A DNA stretch of 64,000 nucleotides, from assembly GCF_023667495.1 (NCBI RefSeq), contig NZ_JAMOZL010000002.1, positions 124,001 through 188,000 on the forward strand, read 5' to 3'. The stretch is from Dyadobacter sp. MSC1_007 (lineage in GTDB: Bacteria; Bacteroidota; Bacteroidia; Cytophagales; Spirosomataceae). Under the pieces are notes generated by a model. That model did not search any database, had not been told where the DNA came from, and worked only from the letters and a program-made list of their open reading frames with translations. Position numbers and translations under genes: made by a program. Shown piece after piece: positions 18,923-28,494 of the stretch (position 1 is its first letter; each line of letters opens with the position of its first letter).

Positions 18923-20218
18923 ATGAAAAAATATAATCCCCTGCTTGGTGCTTTAATTGCTACCCTCTTAGCATTGTCTGTTCTTCCCGTCAGGCTTTCC
19001 GAAGGCCAGGGCAATAACCCTTTTAACCTCATCGGGTCGGAAATTGTAATCTGGGTTATGTGCATGTCGATCTGGATGGCCACCTATCAGGTATATTATC
19101 GCTTTCAAATGGCCAGGTGGCAAAAAATGGTCATCTCATTCCTGATTTGTGCGGCCCTATCCAATCTCTTTTATTGGGGATCCAACCCGTTTTTTGAGGA
19201 TTATCCGCTCAGACCTATGCGCGAACTTCCTTTTTGGATTGCCGCCCTACGCCTGTCGATCAGGGGCTTGCTGGTGGGGCTTATGATGGTTCCGATCATC
19301 TTTTTGATTGAAAACGAGCGTCAACGGCAAAGAGAAGAACTGGCTCGGGAAAAGGAACGTGTCAAAGATGCGGAGCGTCAAAAGCAATTGCTGGAAAAGC
19401 TTGTTTCCGAACGGACGCAGGAACTGGAAAGGACGCTTACCGTTCTCGGCAAATCCCAGGATGAACTGGACCATCAGGTGTACCTGCTCTCACGGGTAGT
19501 CGCGTCGATCGCACATGACGTGAATGCGCCGCTCAGGTATATCATTTCCGGCGCCGAGCAGGTCGGCAAGCACATTACGAACCGGCAATTTGAAGAAGCA
19601 GCGGACTATAACGAGCAGATGAAAAAGTCGCTGAGTAGTATGGCTGCATTCATGCAGAATCTGCTGGAATTTGCCAAAGAACAGATCCACAGCGGCTCCC
19701 TGCACATGGAAAATGTCGATCTGGCAGCACTGATCAGCGAAAAGGCGGGCCTATTCGAACAGATCCTTTATTCGGGAGGCAATGCGTTGGAAATCAGCCT
19801 TTATGATGACCTGAATGTGTTCAGTAACACCAATCTGCTTGGTGTAATGTTGCATAATCTGCTTGATAACGCAACAAAAAACACAGAATCCGGGAAAATA
19901 GAGGTCTTAACCAAGGTTGTCGGCGACCAGCTGCATCTGATCATTCAAAACACGGTTTCAAAACCACACTGGGATTTGGGCATGCCGCAGGAAGGGCCTC
20001 AAAGCGCCCAGCAATGGGACATTTCCAAAACGGACGGCACCGGGCTCGGCCTATTGCTGGTAAGGGACATTTCATCCCTGTTGAATGTAAGGTTTTTGAT
20101 CGAAGCTACGGCCGATATGGTTGCAGCCCGGATTATTTTTAATGAATTTAGCAGCTCCGGCAACATTACGAAACGAACTACGGCCGACGCGTCAATTACT
20201 GAGGACGCCAGCAATTGA
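18923..20218 (+). CDS. Membrane sensor histidine kinase, no linked response regulator
   Basis: A 431-residue kinase. The N-terminal 130 residues hold about four hydrophobic segments, two of them near 8-24 and 37-57 and the last near 113-129. A long charged coiled coil (about 130-185) follows. The dimerisation domain holds His198 in SIAHDVNAPLRYI. The ATPase domain has N-box LLGVMLHNLLDNATKN and G-box GTGLGLLL. There is no receiver domain, and no response regulator gene lies nearby, so it is an orphan here. The permease gene begins 55 bases downstream in the same direction and could be cotranscribed. Confidence 0.92.
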   Translation: MKKYNPLLGALIATLLALSVLPVRLSEGQGNNPFNLIGSEIVIWVMCMSIWMATYQVYYRFQMARWQKMVISFLICAALSNLFYWGSNPFFEDYPLRPMRELPFWIAALRLSIRGLLVGLMMVPIIFLIENERQRQREELAREKERVKDAERQKQLLEKLVSERTQELERTLTVLGKSQDELDHQVYLLSRVVASIAHDVNAPLRYIISGAEQVGKHITNRQFEEAADYNEQMKKSLSSMAAFMQNLLEFAKEQIHSGSLHMENVDLAALISEKAGLFEQILYSGGNALEISLYDDLNVFSNTNLLGVMLHNLLDNATKNTESGKIEVLTKVVGDQLHLIIQNTVSKPHWDLGMPQEGPQSAQQWDISKTDGTGLGLLLVRDISSLLNVRFLIEATADMVAARIIFNEFSSSGNITKRTTADASITEDASN

Positions 20219-20273
20219 AGTAAGTTAAAATGGTTATATTGAGGTCCCTTTTTTCAATCCGCGACCCATTGAT

Positions 20274-22682
20274 ATGATCCGTAACTACTTCAAAATCGCC
20301 TGGCGCAACCTGACTGGGAACAAGACTTATTCCGCAATCAATATCGGAGGATTGGCGGTTGGGATGACGGTCGCCATGCTGATTGGCCTCTGGATTTATG
20401 ATGAATTGTCTTTTAATCGATATCACAAAAATTACCGCGGAATTGCGCAGGTAATGCAGCAGCAAGTCATTGATGGAGAGGTTAGTACGGGTAGTAACGT
20501 TCCGCCACCGTTGTTCAAAGAGTTGCAAACCAGTTTTGAGACAGATTTCACCAATGTTGTGATCGCCTCGTGGCTCCAACGGCACGTGCTGACTTATGGC
20601 GAATCCAGCTTTACAAAGGCTGGTAACTTTATGTCGGTCGGCGCAGCGGAAATGCTGTCTTTGAAAATAGTAAGCGGAAGTGCTTCCGGACTGAAAGACC
20701 CTGCGACGATCCTGCTGTCCGAATCCATAGCGAAAGCGCTTTTCAAGAACTCGGACCCGGTGGATAAGATGATTAAAATCAATAGAAAGCTGGACGTAAA
20801 AGTGGTTGGCGTGTACGAGGATATCCCTTATAGCTCAGAATTTCACCAGCTAGGCTTCATAGCGCCGTTTGAGCTGTTTGCCTCCTCGACGGACTGGGTA
20901 AAAGATGCGGTAGCAAACAACGACTGGGAAAGCAGCTCTTTCCAGATCCTGGTGCAGCTTTCGGAAAACAGCGATTTAAATACAGTTTCTGACAAAATAA
21001 AAGACATTATCCTCAGAAAGACCGGTCAAAATGAGTCGAAATTGAAGCCGCAGATCCTGCTGCATCCGATGAGCCGCTGGCACCTCTATTCTGAATGGAA
21101 GAATGGCGTGAATGTGGGCGGGCGCATCCAGTTCGTGTGGCTTTTTGGCATTATCGGCGTGTTCGTATTGTTATTGGCGTGCATCAATTTTATGAACCTC
21201 AGCACCGCACGCTCGGAGAAACGCGCCAAAGAAGTGGGGATACGGAAAGCGATCGGATCGGTGCGTATGCAACTGGTCGGCCAGTTTTTCAGTGAATCTT
21301 TCCTGGTTGTATTCTTTGCCTTTTTTGTCTCGTTAGCCCTGGCCCGGCTGATCCTGCCATTCTTTAACGACATTGCTGACAAGCAAATGCGCATGCCTTG
21401 GGGCGAGCCTGCTTTTCTGTTAAGCGGCATCGCGTTCACGCTCGTCACCGGACTGATTGCAGGCAGCTACCCGGCATTCTACCTGTCTTCATTTCAGCCT
21501 ATCAAAGCGCTTAAAGGTAAATGGACGCCGCTTGGATTGCGTGCGACACTGCCCCGGAAAGTGCTGGTGGTGCTGCAATTCACAGTGTCCATTACACTGA
21601 TCATCGGAACAGTGGTTGTTTACAAACAAATTCTTCATGCCAAAAACCGTCCCATCGGCTATAACCGGCAAGGCCTGGTAACGATGCTCGTCAATACGCC
21701 CGACATTCATATGCATTTCGATGCCGTACTCGACGACCTTGTGAAAACAGGCAGTGTAACGTCCATGGCCGAGTCGGTTGGCCCGCCTACGGAGGTCTTT
21801 TCTTCAAACGTAGGCTTCAATTGGAAAGGCAAAGATCCGGGCCTGAATTCCGAATTCGCGACCGTTGGCATATCCCATGATTTTGGAAAAACGGTCGGTT
21901 GGAAATTTATTGCCGGGCGGGATTTTACCAGGACCTTTTCCAATGATTCAGCCGGGATCGTGATCAACGAGGCGGCTGTGAAATTCATGGGCTTAGGAAA
22001 CCGCAACTTAAATGATGCGATCGGGGAGAAGGTAACCTGGGACGGCAGGCCATTTAAAATCATTGGTGTGATCAAAGACATGATCATGGAGTCGCCCTAC
22101 GATCCGGTCCGGAAATCGATCTTTTTCATTCGGCCACGCGAAAGCAGGTTTGTTACAGCCCGGCTCAATCCCACCGCCAATGCAAGTGATGCATTGAAAC
22201 ACATTGAAACCGTTTTTAAGAAATACAGTCCGGATTCACCCTTCGAATACCAGTTTGCGGATCAGGAATTTGCATTGAAGTTCGCAGCCGAAGAAAGGGT
22301 TAGCAAGCTCGCGGCGGTGTTCGCTGGCCTGGCTATTTTCATCAGCTGTCTCGGGCTTTTTGGAATGGCGTCGTTCATTGCAGAACAACGCACAAAAGAA
22401 ATAGGGATCCGCAAGGTGCTGGGCGCGTCGGTAACCAACTTGTGGCAACTGCTGTCGGGCGATTTTGTGATCCTGGTGGTGGTTTCCTGCGCGCTGGCTT
22501 CACCCATTGCCTGGTTTTTGATGGAAGGTTGGCTTGAAAAATATACCTACCATACCCAGATTTCCTGGTGGATATTTGCAGCGGCTGGCCTGGGCACGCT
22601 CGCAATCACACTTTTCACCGTAAGCTATCAGGCCATTCGCGCCGCGCTCCTCGATCCTGTGAAGAGCTTGCGTAGCGAATAG
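20274..22682 (+). CDS. FtsX/MacB-type ABC transporter permease
   Basis: An 802-residue permease of the Bacteroidota duplicated MacB/FtsX class. It opens with MIRNYFKIAWRNLTGNKTYSAINIGGLAVGMTVAMLIGLWI (first helix), then a periplasmic MacB_PCD region, an FtsX domain near 275-400 (with EKRAKEVGIRKAIGS), a second helix/MacB_PCD unit from about 420, and a final FtsX domain from about 680 (EQRTKEIGIRKVLGAS). The EIGIRK(A/V)(I/L)G coupling motif occurs in both halves. No ATPase gene is adjacent, so it must use one encoded elsewhere. Such proteins export peptides or lipids or transduce mechanical force; the substrate is unknown. Confidence 0.92.
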   Translation: MIRNYFKIAWRNLTGNKTYSAINIGGLAVGMTVAMLIGLWIYDELSFNRYHKNYRGIAQVMQQQVIDGEVSTGSNVPPPLFKELQTSFETDFTNVVIASWLQRHVLTYGESSFTKAGNFMSVGAAEMLSLKIVSGSASGLKDPATILLSESIAKALFKNSDPVDKMIKINRKLDVKVVGVYEDIPYSSEFHQLGFIAPFELFASSTDWVKDAVANNDWESSSFQILVQLSENSDLNTVSDKIKDIILRKTGQNESKLKPQILLHPMSRWHLYSEWKNGVNVGGRIQFVWLFGIIGVFVLLLACINFMNLSTARSEKRAKEVGIRKAIGSVRMQLVGQFFSESFLVVFFAFFVSLALARLILPFFNDIADKQMRMPWGEPAFLLSGIAFTLVTGLIAGSYPAFYLSSFQPIKALKGKWTPLGLRATLPRKVLVVLQFTVSITLIIGTVVVYKQILHAKNRPIGYNRQGLVTMLVNTPDIHMHFDAVLDDLVKTGSVTSMAESVGPPTEVFSSNVGFNWKGKDPGLNSEFATVGISHDFGKTVGWKFIAGRDFTRTFSNDSAGIVINEAAVKFMGLGNRNLNDAIGEKVTWDGRPFKIIGVIKDMIMESPYDPVRKSIFFIRPRESRFVTARLNPTANASDALKHIETVFKKYSPDSPFEYQFADQEFALKFAAEERVSKLAAVFAGLAIFISCLGLFGMASFIAEQRTKEIGIRKVLGASVTNLWQLLSGDFVILVVVSCALASPIAWFLMEGWLEKYTYHTQISWWIFAAAGLGTLAITLFTVSYQAIRAALLDPVKSLRSE

Positions 22683-22749
22683 GGACCTTTATCAATCGTA
22701 CCGGACGCATAATAAATGTACATATCACATTTATTGTTTTTATTATTAA

Positions 22750-22776
22750 AATAATTCTGATATTTACAGAATTATT
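22750..22776. promoter_or_regulatory. Inverted repeat upstream of the second sigma factor
   Basis: AATAATTCTG / CAGAATTATT, 10-base perfect arms separated by 7 bases, in the A+T-rich gap between the permease and the sigma gene. There is no T tail, so an operator or an mRNA hairpin is as likely as a terminator. Confidence 0.4.
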
Positions 22777-22902
22777 CCTAAAACACTTAAAAATGAAATG
22801 GTAACGGATGGCTTTATGCCTTCGGGATGGTTATGGGCCACAAGTTGGGTTCCAGGGCGTTCCGGGTTGCAGCCGGGATAATTTTAAGCACATTTCGACA
22901 GG

Positions 22903-23505
22903 ATGTCTGAGCAAGAGAAAGAATTGTGGAAAGCTTTTCAAAACGGCAGCACGGAGGCCTTTGAGGAGATCTTGCGTATCTTTTACCGGCCCATGTTTGA
23001 TTATGGTTTCAGGTTTCAAAAGGACCATGACCAGCTGAGCGACGACATCCATGACCTGTTTTTAAGCCTCTGGGACAGGCGCGCATTCCTCACGCCAACG
23101 GCCAATCTGAAACTTTACCTGTTCAGTGCATTGCGAAACCAGATCTGGCGCGCAAAGAAAAGACTGGCATTGACGCAAGAGCTTCCGGACGAGGAGGATG
23201 ACAGCCCGTTCGAAGAAACCGACCATGCCGAAACCCGGATCATCAGTGGCGAAGTCACCGATCAGCAGCTTTCGCGGATTGATTATGTGATGCTCAAACT
23301 CACGAAACGGCAGCAGGAAATTCTGCACCTGCGGTTTTTTGAAAACCTATCCAATTCTCAGATCGCGGAAGTGTTGAATATCTCCGAACCATCGGTCTAC
23401 AATCTGCTATCCCTCTCGCTCAAACTTTTCCGCAGCTACTGGAACACCTGCTTCCACGTTATGCTATTTTTTATATTGATATTTAAAATTTTGAATATCA
23501 GCTAG
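22903..23505 (+). CDS. ECF RNA polymerase sigma factor (Bacteroidota expansion type)
   Basis: A 200-residue sigma factor with region 2 (FEEILRIFYRPMFDYGFRF...DDIHDLFLSLWDRR) and region 4 (LTKRQQEILHLRFFENLSNSQIAEVLNISEPSVYNLLSLSL). It ends in a strongly hydrophobic tail of about 20 residues (FHVMLFFILIFKILNIS) that could touch the membrane. It heads the second sigma/FecR/SusC/SusD set. Confidence 0.92.
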   Translation: MSEQEKELWKAFQNGSTEAFEEILRIFYRPMFDYGFRFQKDHDQLSDDIHDLFLSLWDRRAFLTPTANLKLYLFSALRNQIWRAKKRLALTQELPDEEDDSPFEETDHAETRIISGEVTDQQLSRIDYVMLKLTKRQQEILHLRFFENLSNSQIAEVLNISEPSVYNLLSLSLKLFRSYWNTCFHVMLFFILIFKILNIS

Positions 23506-23611
23506 TTGTAATCTATCTTCTATTTATTCATAAAATAGTTCATATTTTTTGATGAGATAACCACACAACGTATACCATATAAGTACAAGCGATTGCTAAT
23601 TGTGCTCATAT

Positions 23612-24688
23612 ATGGACCAGCCTAATCATTATCATATTGATTTTTTTCTTGCCGACGACGATTTCGTAGCATGGGCACATTCCGGAAAGCCCGTTGAGGG
23701 AACACGCTGGGAAGCGATGGTGAACGCGGATCCCGCCGTCCGTGCTGAGCTGGAACAAGCGAAAATGCTCGTTCTGGAATGGAAATACGTTCCATCACAG
23801 TTATCCGATGAAAAGCTTTCTGACGGTATTCAAAGGATCATGACCAGCGTTAATGGCAGAAATGAGGCTACAACGCCAATCCGGAATGCATTTGGCATCT
23901 GGTATAAAATCGCCGCCGTGCTTTTGCTGACCGTAGGAATAGGCTGGCTCATAAGCAGGCAAAATAAAGGGGCGAAAGAATACACCTACGAAAAACTCAC
24001 CGCCGAAGCCGGACCGGAACTGGTCGAAATCTCAAACGACCGTGACGCCGATTACAAGGTGAAACTGCCCGATGGCAGCGAGATCACACTTTCAAAAGGC
24101 AGCCGGATCAGCTATTCCAGGCATTTGACGACCGATTCTACCCGGGATGTATATCTGAAAGGAGATGGCTTCTTCCAGGTAATGAAAGATTCAAAACACC
24201 CTTTCCTGGTTTATACCGGCGGGCTCGTCACCCGTGTGGTGGGCACAAGCTTTAAGATTTCATCCAGCGGGACGAATGTTTCAGTAGCAGTAAAAACAGG
24301 CAAGGTTGCCGTGTACCTCATGCAGGAATTGGAAGACGGTGACAAGGAAAACCTTCTACTGACACCCAATCAAAAAGCGGAATACCTGGGTGAACAAAAC
24401 CTGATTTCGAAGAAGCTGGTAGAAAATCCGGTCGTGCTGAAAGGGCAGGAAGAAATATTGAACTTTGACTACGTCGACGCGCCTGCATCCGGGATATTCG
24501 ATTCGCTGGAAAAGGCCTATGGCATCAACATTACTTACGATGCCGAAGCATTCAGTAACTGCAATATCACCATTCCATTCAGGGAGGAGCCTTTTTTTAC
24601 CAAGCTTGACATTATTTGCCGGACTATTGAAGCCAAATATGAAATAGTCGGAAACGACGTGATTATTTCAGGTAAGGGCTGTAATTAA
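23612..24688 (+). CDS. FecR-family anti-sigma factor
   Basis: A 358-residue anti-sigma factor. ATG 23612 is preferred to the TTG four codons upstream. A cytoplasmic part (1-95), one transmembrane helix (about 97-115), the FecR domain (about 145-240, LPDGSEITLSKGSRISYSRHL and VVGTSFKI) and a C-terminal DUF4974/STN-like domain (about 285-350) are visible. It lies 106 bases after the sigma gene and 175 bases before the SusC gene it should control. Confidence 0.93.
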   Translation: MDQPNHYHIDFFLADDDFVAWAHSGKPVEGTRWEAMVNADPAVRAELEQAKMLVLEWKYVPSQLSDEKLSDGIQRIMTSVNGRNEATTPIRNAFGIWYKIAAVLLLTVGIGWLISRQNKGAKEYTYEKLTAEAGPELVEISNDRDADYKVKLPDGSEITLSKGSRISYSRHLTTDSTRDVYLKGDGFFQVMKDSKHPFLVYTGGLVTRVVGTSFKISSSGTNVSVAVKTGKVAVYLMQELEDGDKENLLLTPNQKAEYLGEQNLISKKLVENPVVLKGQEEILNFDYVDAPASGIFDSLEKAYGINITYDAEAFSNCNITIPFREEPFFTKLDIICRTIEAKYEIVGNDVIISGKGCN

Positions 24689-24863
24689 GATGTTGTTCAA
24701 CTAAATCGATTGGATATGCAAATCAAAACTACTTAAAAAAGCCGGCGATGTGTCCAGCATCACCGACTAATTTAATTCCCCATTTTCTCGCGTTCAACGA
24801 AGCTCTTCAGGAAAGAGTCAGGGGAAGGTTTTATCTAAAAGTTTCAAAAACCCATGTCAAATT

Positions 24864-27800
24864 ATGAAAAAAAGAATTTGCAGGCACCACTGTGCCCATT
24901 TAATTATGAAAATCAGCGTCCCGTTCGTGTTGATACTGCTGCTGGCAGGGATGACCTACGCAAGGACCGGCCTTGCGCAGGAAATGCTTAACCGGAAGGT
25001 GAGTATCGACGCGGAGAATACAGAGCTTAAAGTGGTATTGAACAAGATATCCAAGACAACCGGCGTTCGCTTTTCTTATGTAGTCGGGCTGGTGAGTAAC
25101 CGTAAGGTGAGTATCTCGGTCAAAAACGAAAGATTGGAAGATGTGCTCGACCGGTTGCTTACGCCATTACGTATAGGCTATTCCGTTTCTGATGATTTTA
25201 TCATTTTAAACAAAGAGCCCGATCCCGTTCCGTCCAAAACGGGTTTGCATGAAACGGATGCATCCCAGTCGTCCGAGTACCTGGCCTCTGTTTCGGAGCG
25301 GTCCGTTTCGGGGAAGGTACAAGCTGAAAACGGGGAGACATTACCGGGCGTAAATGTTACCATCAAAGGAACCACAACCGGGACTTCCACGGACGCAAAT
25401 GGCCATTATTCGCTGGTGGTGCCGATGGACAATGCGGTTCTGGTATTCTCATTTGTAGGGTTCGCTTCCCAGCAAATACAGGTAGAGGGCCGGTCGAAAA
25501 TTGATATAACCCTGTTGGTAGATAATAAAGCACTGGAAGAAGTAGTGGTGGTAGGATATGGGGAGCAGAAAAAGGAGACTTTGACCGGAGCAGTTTCTTC
25601 AATCGATTCGAAGGTTTTCCAGGATCGCGGCGTCGTATCGAACCCATTGGCAGCCTTGCAGGGACAAGTCCCAGGTGTGATCGTGACACGCAGTTCGGCA
25701 GCACCGGGGCAGGAGGGTTGGAATTTTCAGATCAGAGGAGCAGCCTCCTCGAACGGTTCCGAGCCTCTCATCATCGTCGACGGCATTCCGCTGGTCAATT
25801 CCAGCGCATTGAATTCGATTAACCCGCAGGATATTGACAATATCTCTTTTTTGAAAGATGCCTCGGCTGCCATCTACGGAGCACGTGCCGCTGGCGGCGT
25901 AGTGTTAATGACTACGAAAAGGGCCAAATCCGGAAAAGCCACCATTCAATACAACGGCTCGGTATCGCAAAAGCGAATGGGCTTGCGGCCCTCGTTTTTG
26001 AATAGCGACCAATATGGTAAATATTTGCTGAGCGCCATTTCCAATGCTTCCACAGGCGGAGTGCCGGATGAAAACTGGATATGGACCAAATACGCAAGGG
26101 CATGGATCAACAGGCCGGCCAGCGGGTACATCGATAAAAATACCCCTGAATACATCGCAGGCGGCGAAACCATCGGATTTACCGACGTAAGGGATTACAC
26201 TTTTTTCGACACCAATCCGATCGATCTTTTGTGGGGCAATGGCCGTGCAGTTTCCAACCAGCATGATTTGAGCCTTGCTGCCCGCAGCGAAAAGCTGGGT
26301 TACCGCCTGTCTTTTGGGTATCTCAATGATGGCAGTATGCTGAAATGGGGCGAAAATTCAAGCAAACGCTATAATACGCGTCTGGCATTTGATTACACGT
26401 TTTCACCCCGTTTTAAATTGGAGACCAATATCTCCCTGGAAAAAAATGACGTGATCGTTCCAAGCCGCCAAGGTGAAATCAACTTCGGATCTCAGCCCGG
26501 ATTTCCGGTAGCGACGGTAAATGGCAAGCCATACGCCTGGGGCACACAGCCCGCCCGCAACTGGCTGCTCGAACTCGGAGGGGAAAACAAGACGATGAAC
26601 AACCGGGTTTTTGTGAATACCAAATTGGAATTCAACATCGCCAAAGACCTCAACCTGATCGCACAGGCCGGGTACAACTGGGCATCGACTGGTGGCAAGA
26701 ATCAATACAAATACATTTCCGAGATCTACAATTACACAGAAAGCTATCAATACCAGGCCAATCCGTCGCAGGCACAGTCGTGGTATGAGCGCTCGGAACG
26801 GAAGGATGCCTATTTCAATACCAATGCATTTCTGGAATACAAAAAGGTGCTGAATAACAGCCACAATTTCAGCGTATTGGCTGGTGGTAACTATGAGCGG
26901 GATGAATTCAATTACTTTTCCAGCCGCACCGGCTATCTGGCCAGCAACAACGTTCCTGCGCTGGGGTTGAGCCTGGGCGACAATACCACCCGCTCGAACC
27001 TGGAAGTAGCCAACCATTGGGCGATCGCTTCCGCATTTGGCCGTTTCAATTACTCATTCAAGGATAAATATCTGTTTGAAGCCAATGCACGGTATGATGG
27101 CTCGTCCAAATTTGATGCCGCGAACCGATGGAAATTCTACTCAGGGGTTTCGGCCGGCTGGCGGATTACCCAGGAGAATTTTATGAAGGATGTACACCTG
27201 CTGGATGAGTTGAAGCTGCGTGGGTCCATTGGTACAGTCGGTAACCAAACTGGCATTGGCCTGTATGATTACATTCAGCTGACGAACCTTACCAATTCAG
27301 GCGCTATTCTGGGCGGTTATACTTCCCGGTCGGTTACTGCCGCTCCGTCGGACACGCTGGTGAGCCTCAACCGGACCTGGGAAACGATCCGCAACTCCAA
27401 TATCGGCGTCGATTTTGCGATGCTTAACCACCGGCTGACGGGTAGCTTTGACTATTTCTGGAAAAGGAACAAAAACATGCTGCTGCCTCAAACCTACGCC
27501 GCCGTGCTCGGTGCCGTGGCGCCGACTGCCAACATCGGTCAGTTGAAAGTATGGGGCTGGGAAATGTCCCTCGGCTGGCGGGATAAGATCGGGAATGTGT
27601 CATACCACATCAATGGTACCCTCACCGATAACAGCAACAAGCTCGTGAACTACGGCGGCAACAATATCGTCGTAGCCGGGAAAAACAAGATCGAAGGCTA
27701 TGCACTGGATTCTTATTTTGGATTGAAATACGACGGCCGCATTCAAACCGACGACCAGGCAGCCTCCTATGCCGGACTGGTGCCGGGAAGCAGCATCACC

Positions 27801-28478
27801 AATATGCCGGGTGCGACGCAGATGATCAAAGGGATCAATATGTACCAGGATATCAACGGCGACGGTAAATTAACCAACGCCGGTGCTAACCAATATCTGC
27901 TCGGCAAAAAAGACGCGAATGGCAAGCCCGTGGCGGATGGCGACATCGTTTATCTGGGCCGGAGCGACCCTCGCTACGTTTTTGCCTTCAATATGGGAGC
28001 CGACTGGAAAGGCTTTGATTTTTCAGCAGTGTTCCAGGGAGTTGGCCAGAGAAATATCTACCGCCGCTCGGATTGGAGTACACCTTTTGGAACCATCTGG
28101 CAGGGACACGCAGACTGGTGGGTTGGCAAAACCTGGACACCGGAAAATCCAAATGCAGAGCTTCCGATCCTGACCACCGCAACTAACAAGGGATTCGGCA
28201 ATTATGCGAGTTATAATTATCAGATCTCGAATTGGTCGATGCAAAACGGCGCTTATGTGAGGTTGAAAAACATTGTACTCGGCTATACCCTGCCCCAACC
28301 CCTGACCAGAAGGGCGAAAATTGAAAAACTGCGGGTGTATTTTTCAGGTAGCGACCTTTGGGAGCTGACCAAAGTAAAGGATAAATGGGACCCGGAACAG
28401 ACCGACAGGATCGACGGCGGGGCGCAGCGCTATCCCTTCTACCGGCTGTTAACCTTTGGTGTAAACGTTATATTCTAA
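24864..28478 (+). CDS. SusC/RagA-type TonB-linked outer-membrane receptor with STN domain
   Basis: A 1204-residue receptor. A long signal segment (about 1-38, ending in GLAQ) precedes an STN domain (about 45-118: TELKVVLNKISKTTGVRFSY), a carboxypeptidase-D-like domain (about 147-225), a plug (LEEVVVVGYGEQKKETLTGAVS, IRGAASSNGSEPLIIVDGI) and the barrel ending FGVNVIF. The STN domain and the linked sigma/FecR pair mark it as a signal-transducing transporter. Because a lyase-like enzyme with CBM3 modules lies three genes downstream, a plant or algal polysaccharide fragment is a reasonable guess for its substrate. Confidence 0.95.
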   Translation: MKKRICRHHCAHLIMKISVPFVLILLLAGMTYARTGLAQEMLNRKVSIDAENTELKVVLNKISKTTGVRFSYVVGLVSNRKVSISVKNERLEDVLDRLLTPLRIGYSVSDDFIILNKEPDPVPSKTGLHETDASQSSEYLASVSERSVSGKVQAENGETLPGVNVTIKGTTTGTSTDANGHYSLVVPMDNAVLVFSFVGFASQQIQVEGRSKIDITLLVDNKALEEVVVVGYGEQKKETLTGAVSSIDSKVFQDRGVVSNPLAALQGQVPGVIVTRSSAAPGQEGWNFQIRGAASSNGSEPLIIVDGIPLVNSSALNSINPQDIDNISFLKDASAAIYGARAAGGVVLMTTKRAKSGKATIQYNGSVSQKRMGLRPSFLNSDQYGKYLLSAISNASTGGVPDENWIWTKYARAWINRPASGYIDKNTPEYIAGGETIGFTDVRDYTFFDTNPIDLLWGNGRAVSNQHDLSLAARSEKLGYRLSFGYLNDGSMLKWGENSSKRYNTRLAFDYTFSPRFKLETNISLEKNDVIVPSRQGEINFGSQPGFPVATVNGKPYAWGTQPARNWLLELGGENKTMNNRVFVNTKLEFNIAKDLNLIAQAGYNWASTGGKNQYKYISEIYNYTESYQYQANPSQAQSWYERSERKDAYFNTNAFLEYKKVLNNSHNFSVLAGGNYERDEFNYFSSRTGYLASNNVPALGLSLGDNTTRSNLEVANHWAIASAFGRFNYSFKDKYLFEANARYDGSSKFDAANRWKFYSGVSAGWRITQENFMKDVHLLDELKLRGSIGTVGNQTGIGLYDYIQLTNLTNSGAILGGYTSRSVTAAPSDTLVSLNRTWETIRNSNIGVDFAMLNHRLTGSFDYFWKRNKNMLLPQTYAAVLGAVAPTANIGQLKVWGWEMSLGWRDKIGNVSYHINGTLTDNSNKLVNYGGNNIVVAGKNKIEGYALDSYFGLKYDGRIQTDDQAASYAGLVPGSSITNMPGATQMIKGINMYQDINGDGKLTNAGANQYLLGKKDANGKPVADGDIVYLGRSDPRYVFAFNMGADWKGFDFSAVFQGVGQRNIYRRSDWSTPFGTIWQGHADWWVGKTWTPENPNAELPILTTATNKGFGNYASYNYQISNWSMQNGAYVRLKNIVLGYTLPQPLTRRAKIEKLRVYFSGSDLWELTKVKDKWDPEQTDRIDGGAQRYPFYRLLTFGVNVIF

Positions 28479-28494
28479 TCCGAGAAACTGAAAT

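Noticed and set aside
24730..24770. Imperfect hairpin (GCCGGCGATG ... CATCACCGAC) after the second FecR gene
   Set aside because: The stem has mismatches and no T tail; if it works, it is at most a weak attenuator before SusC.
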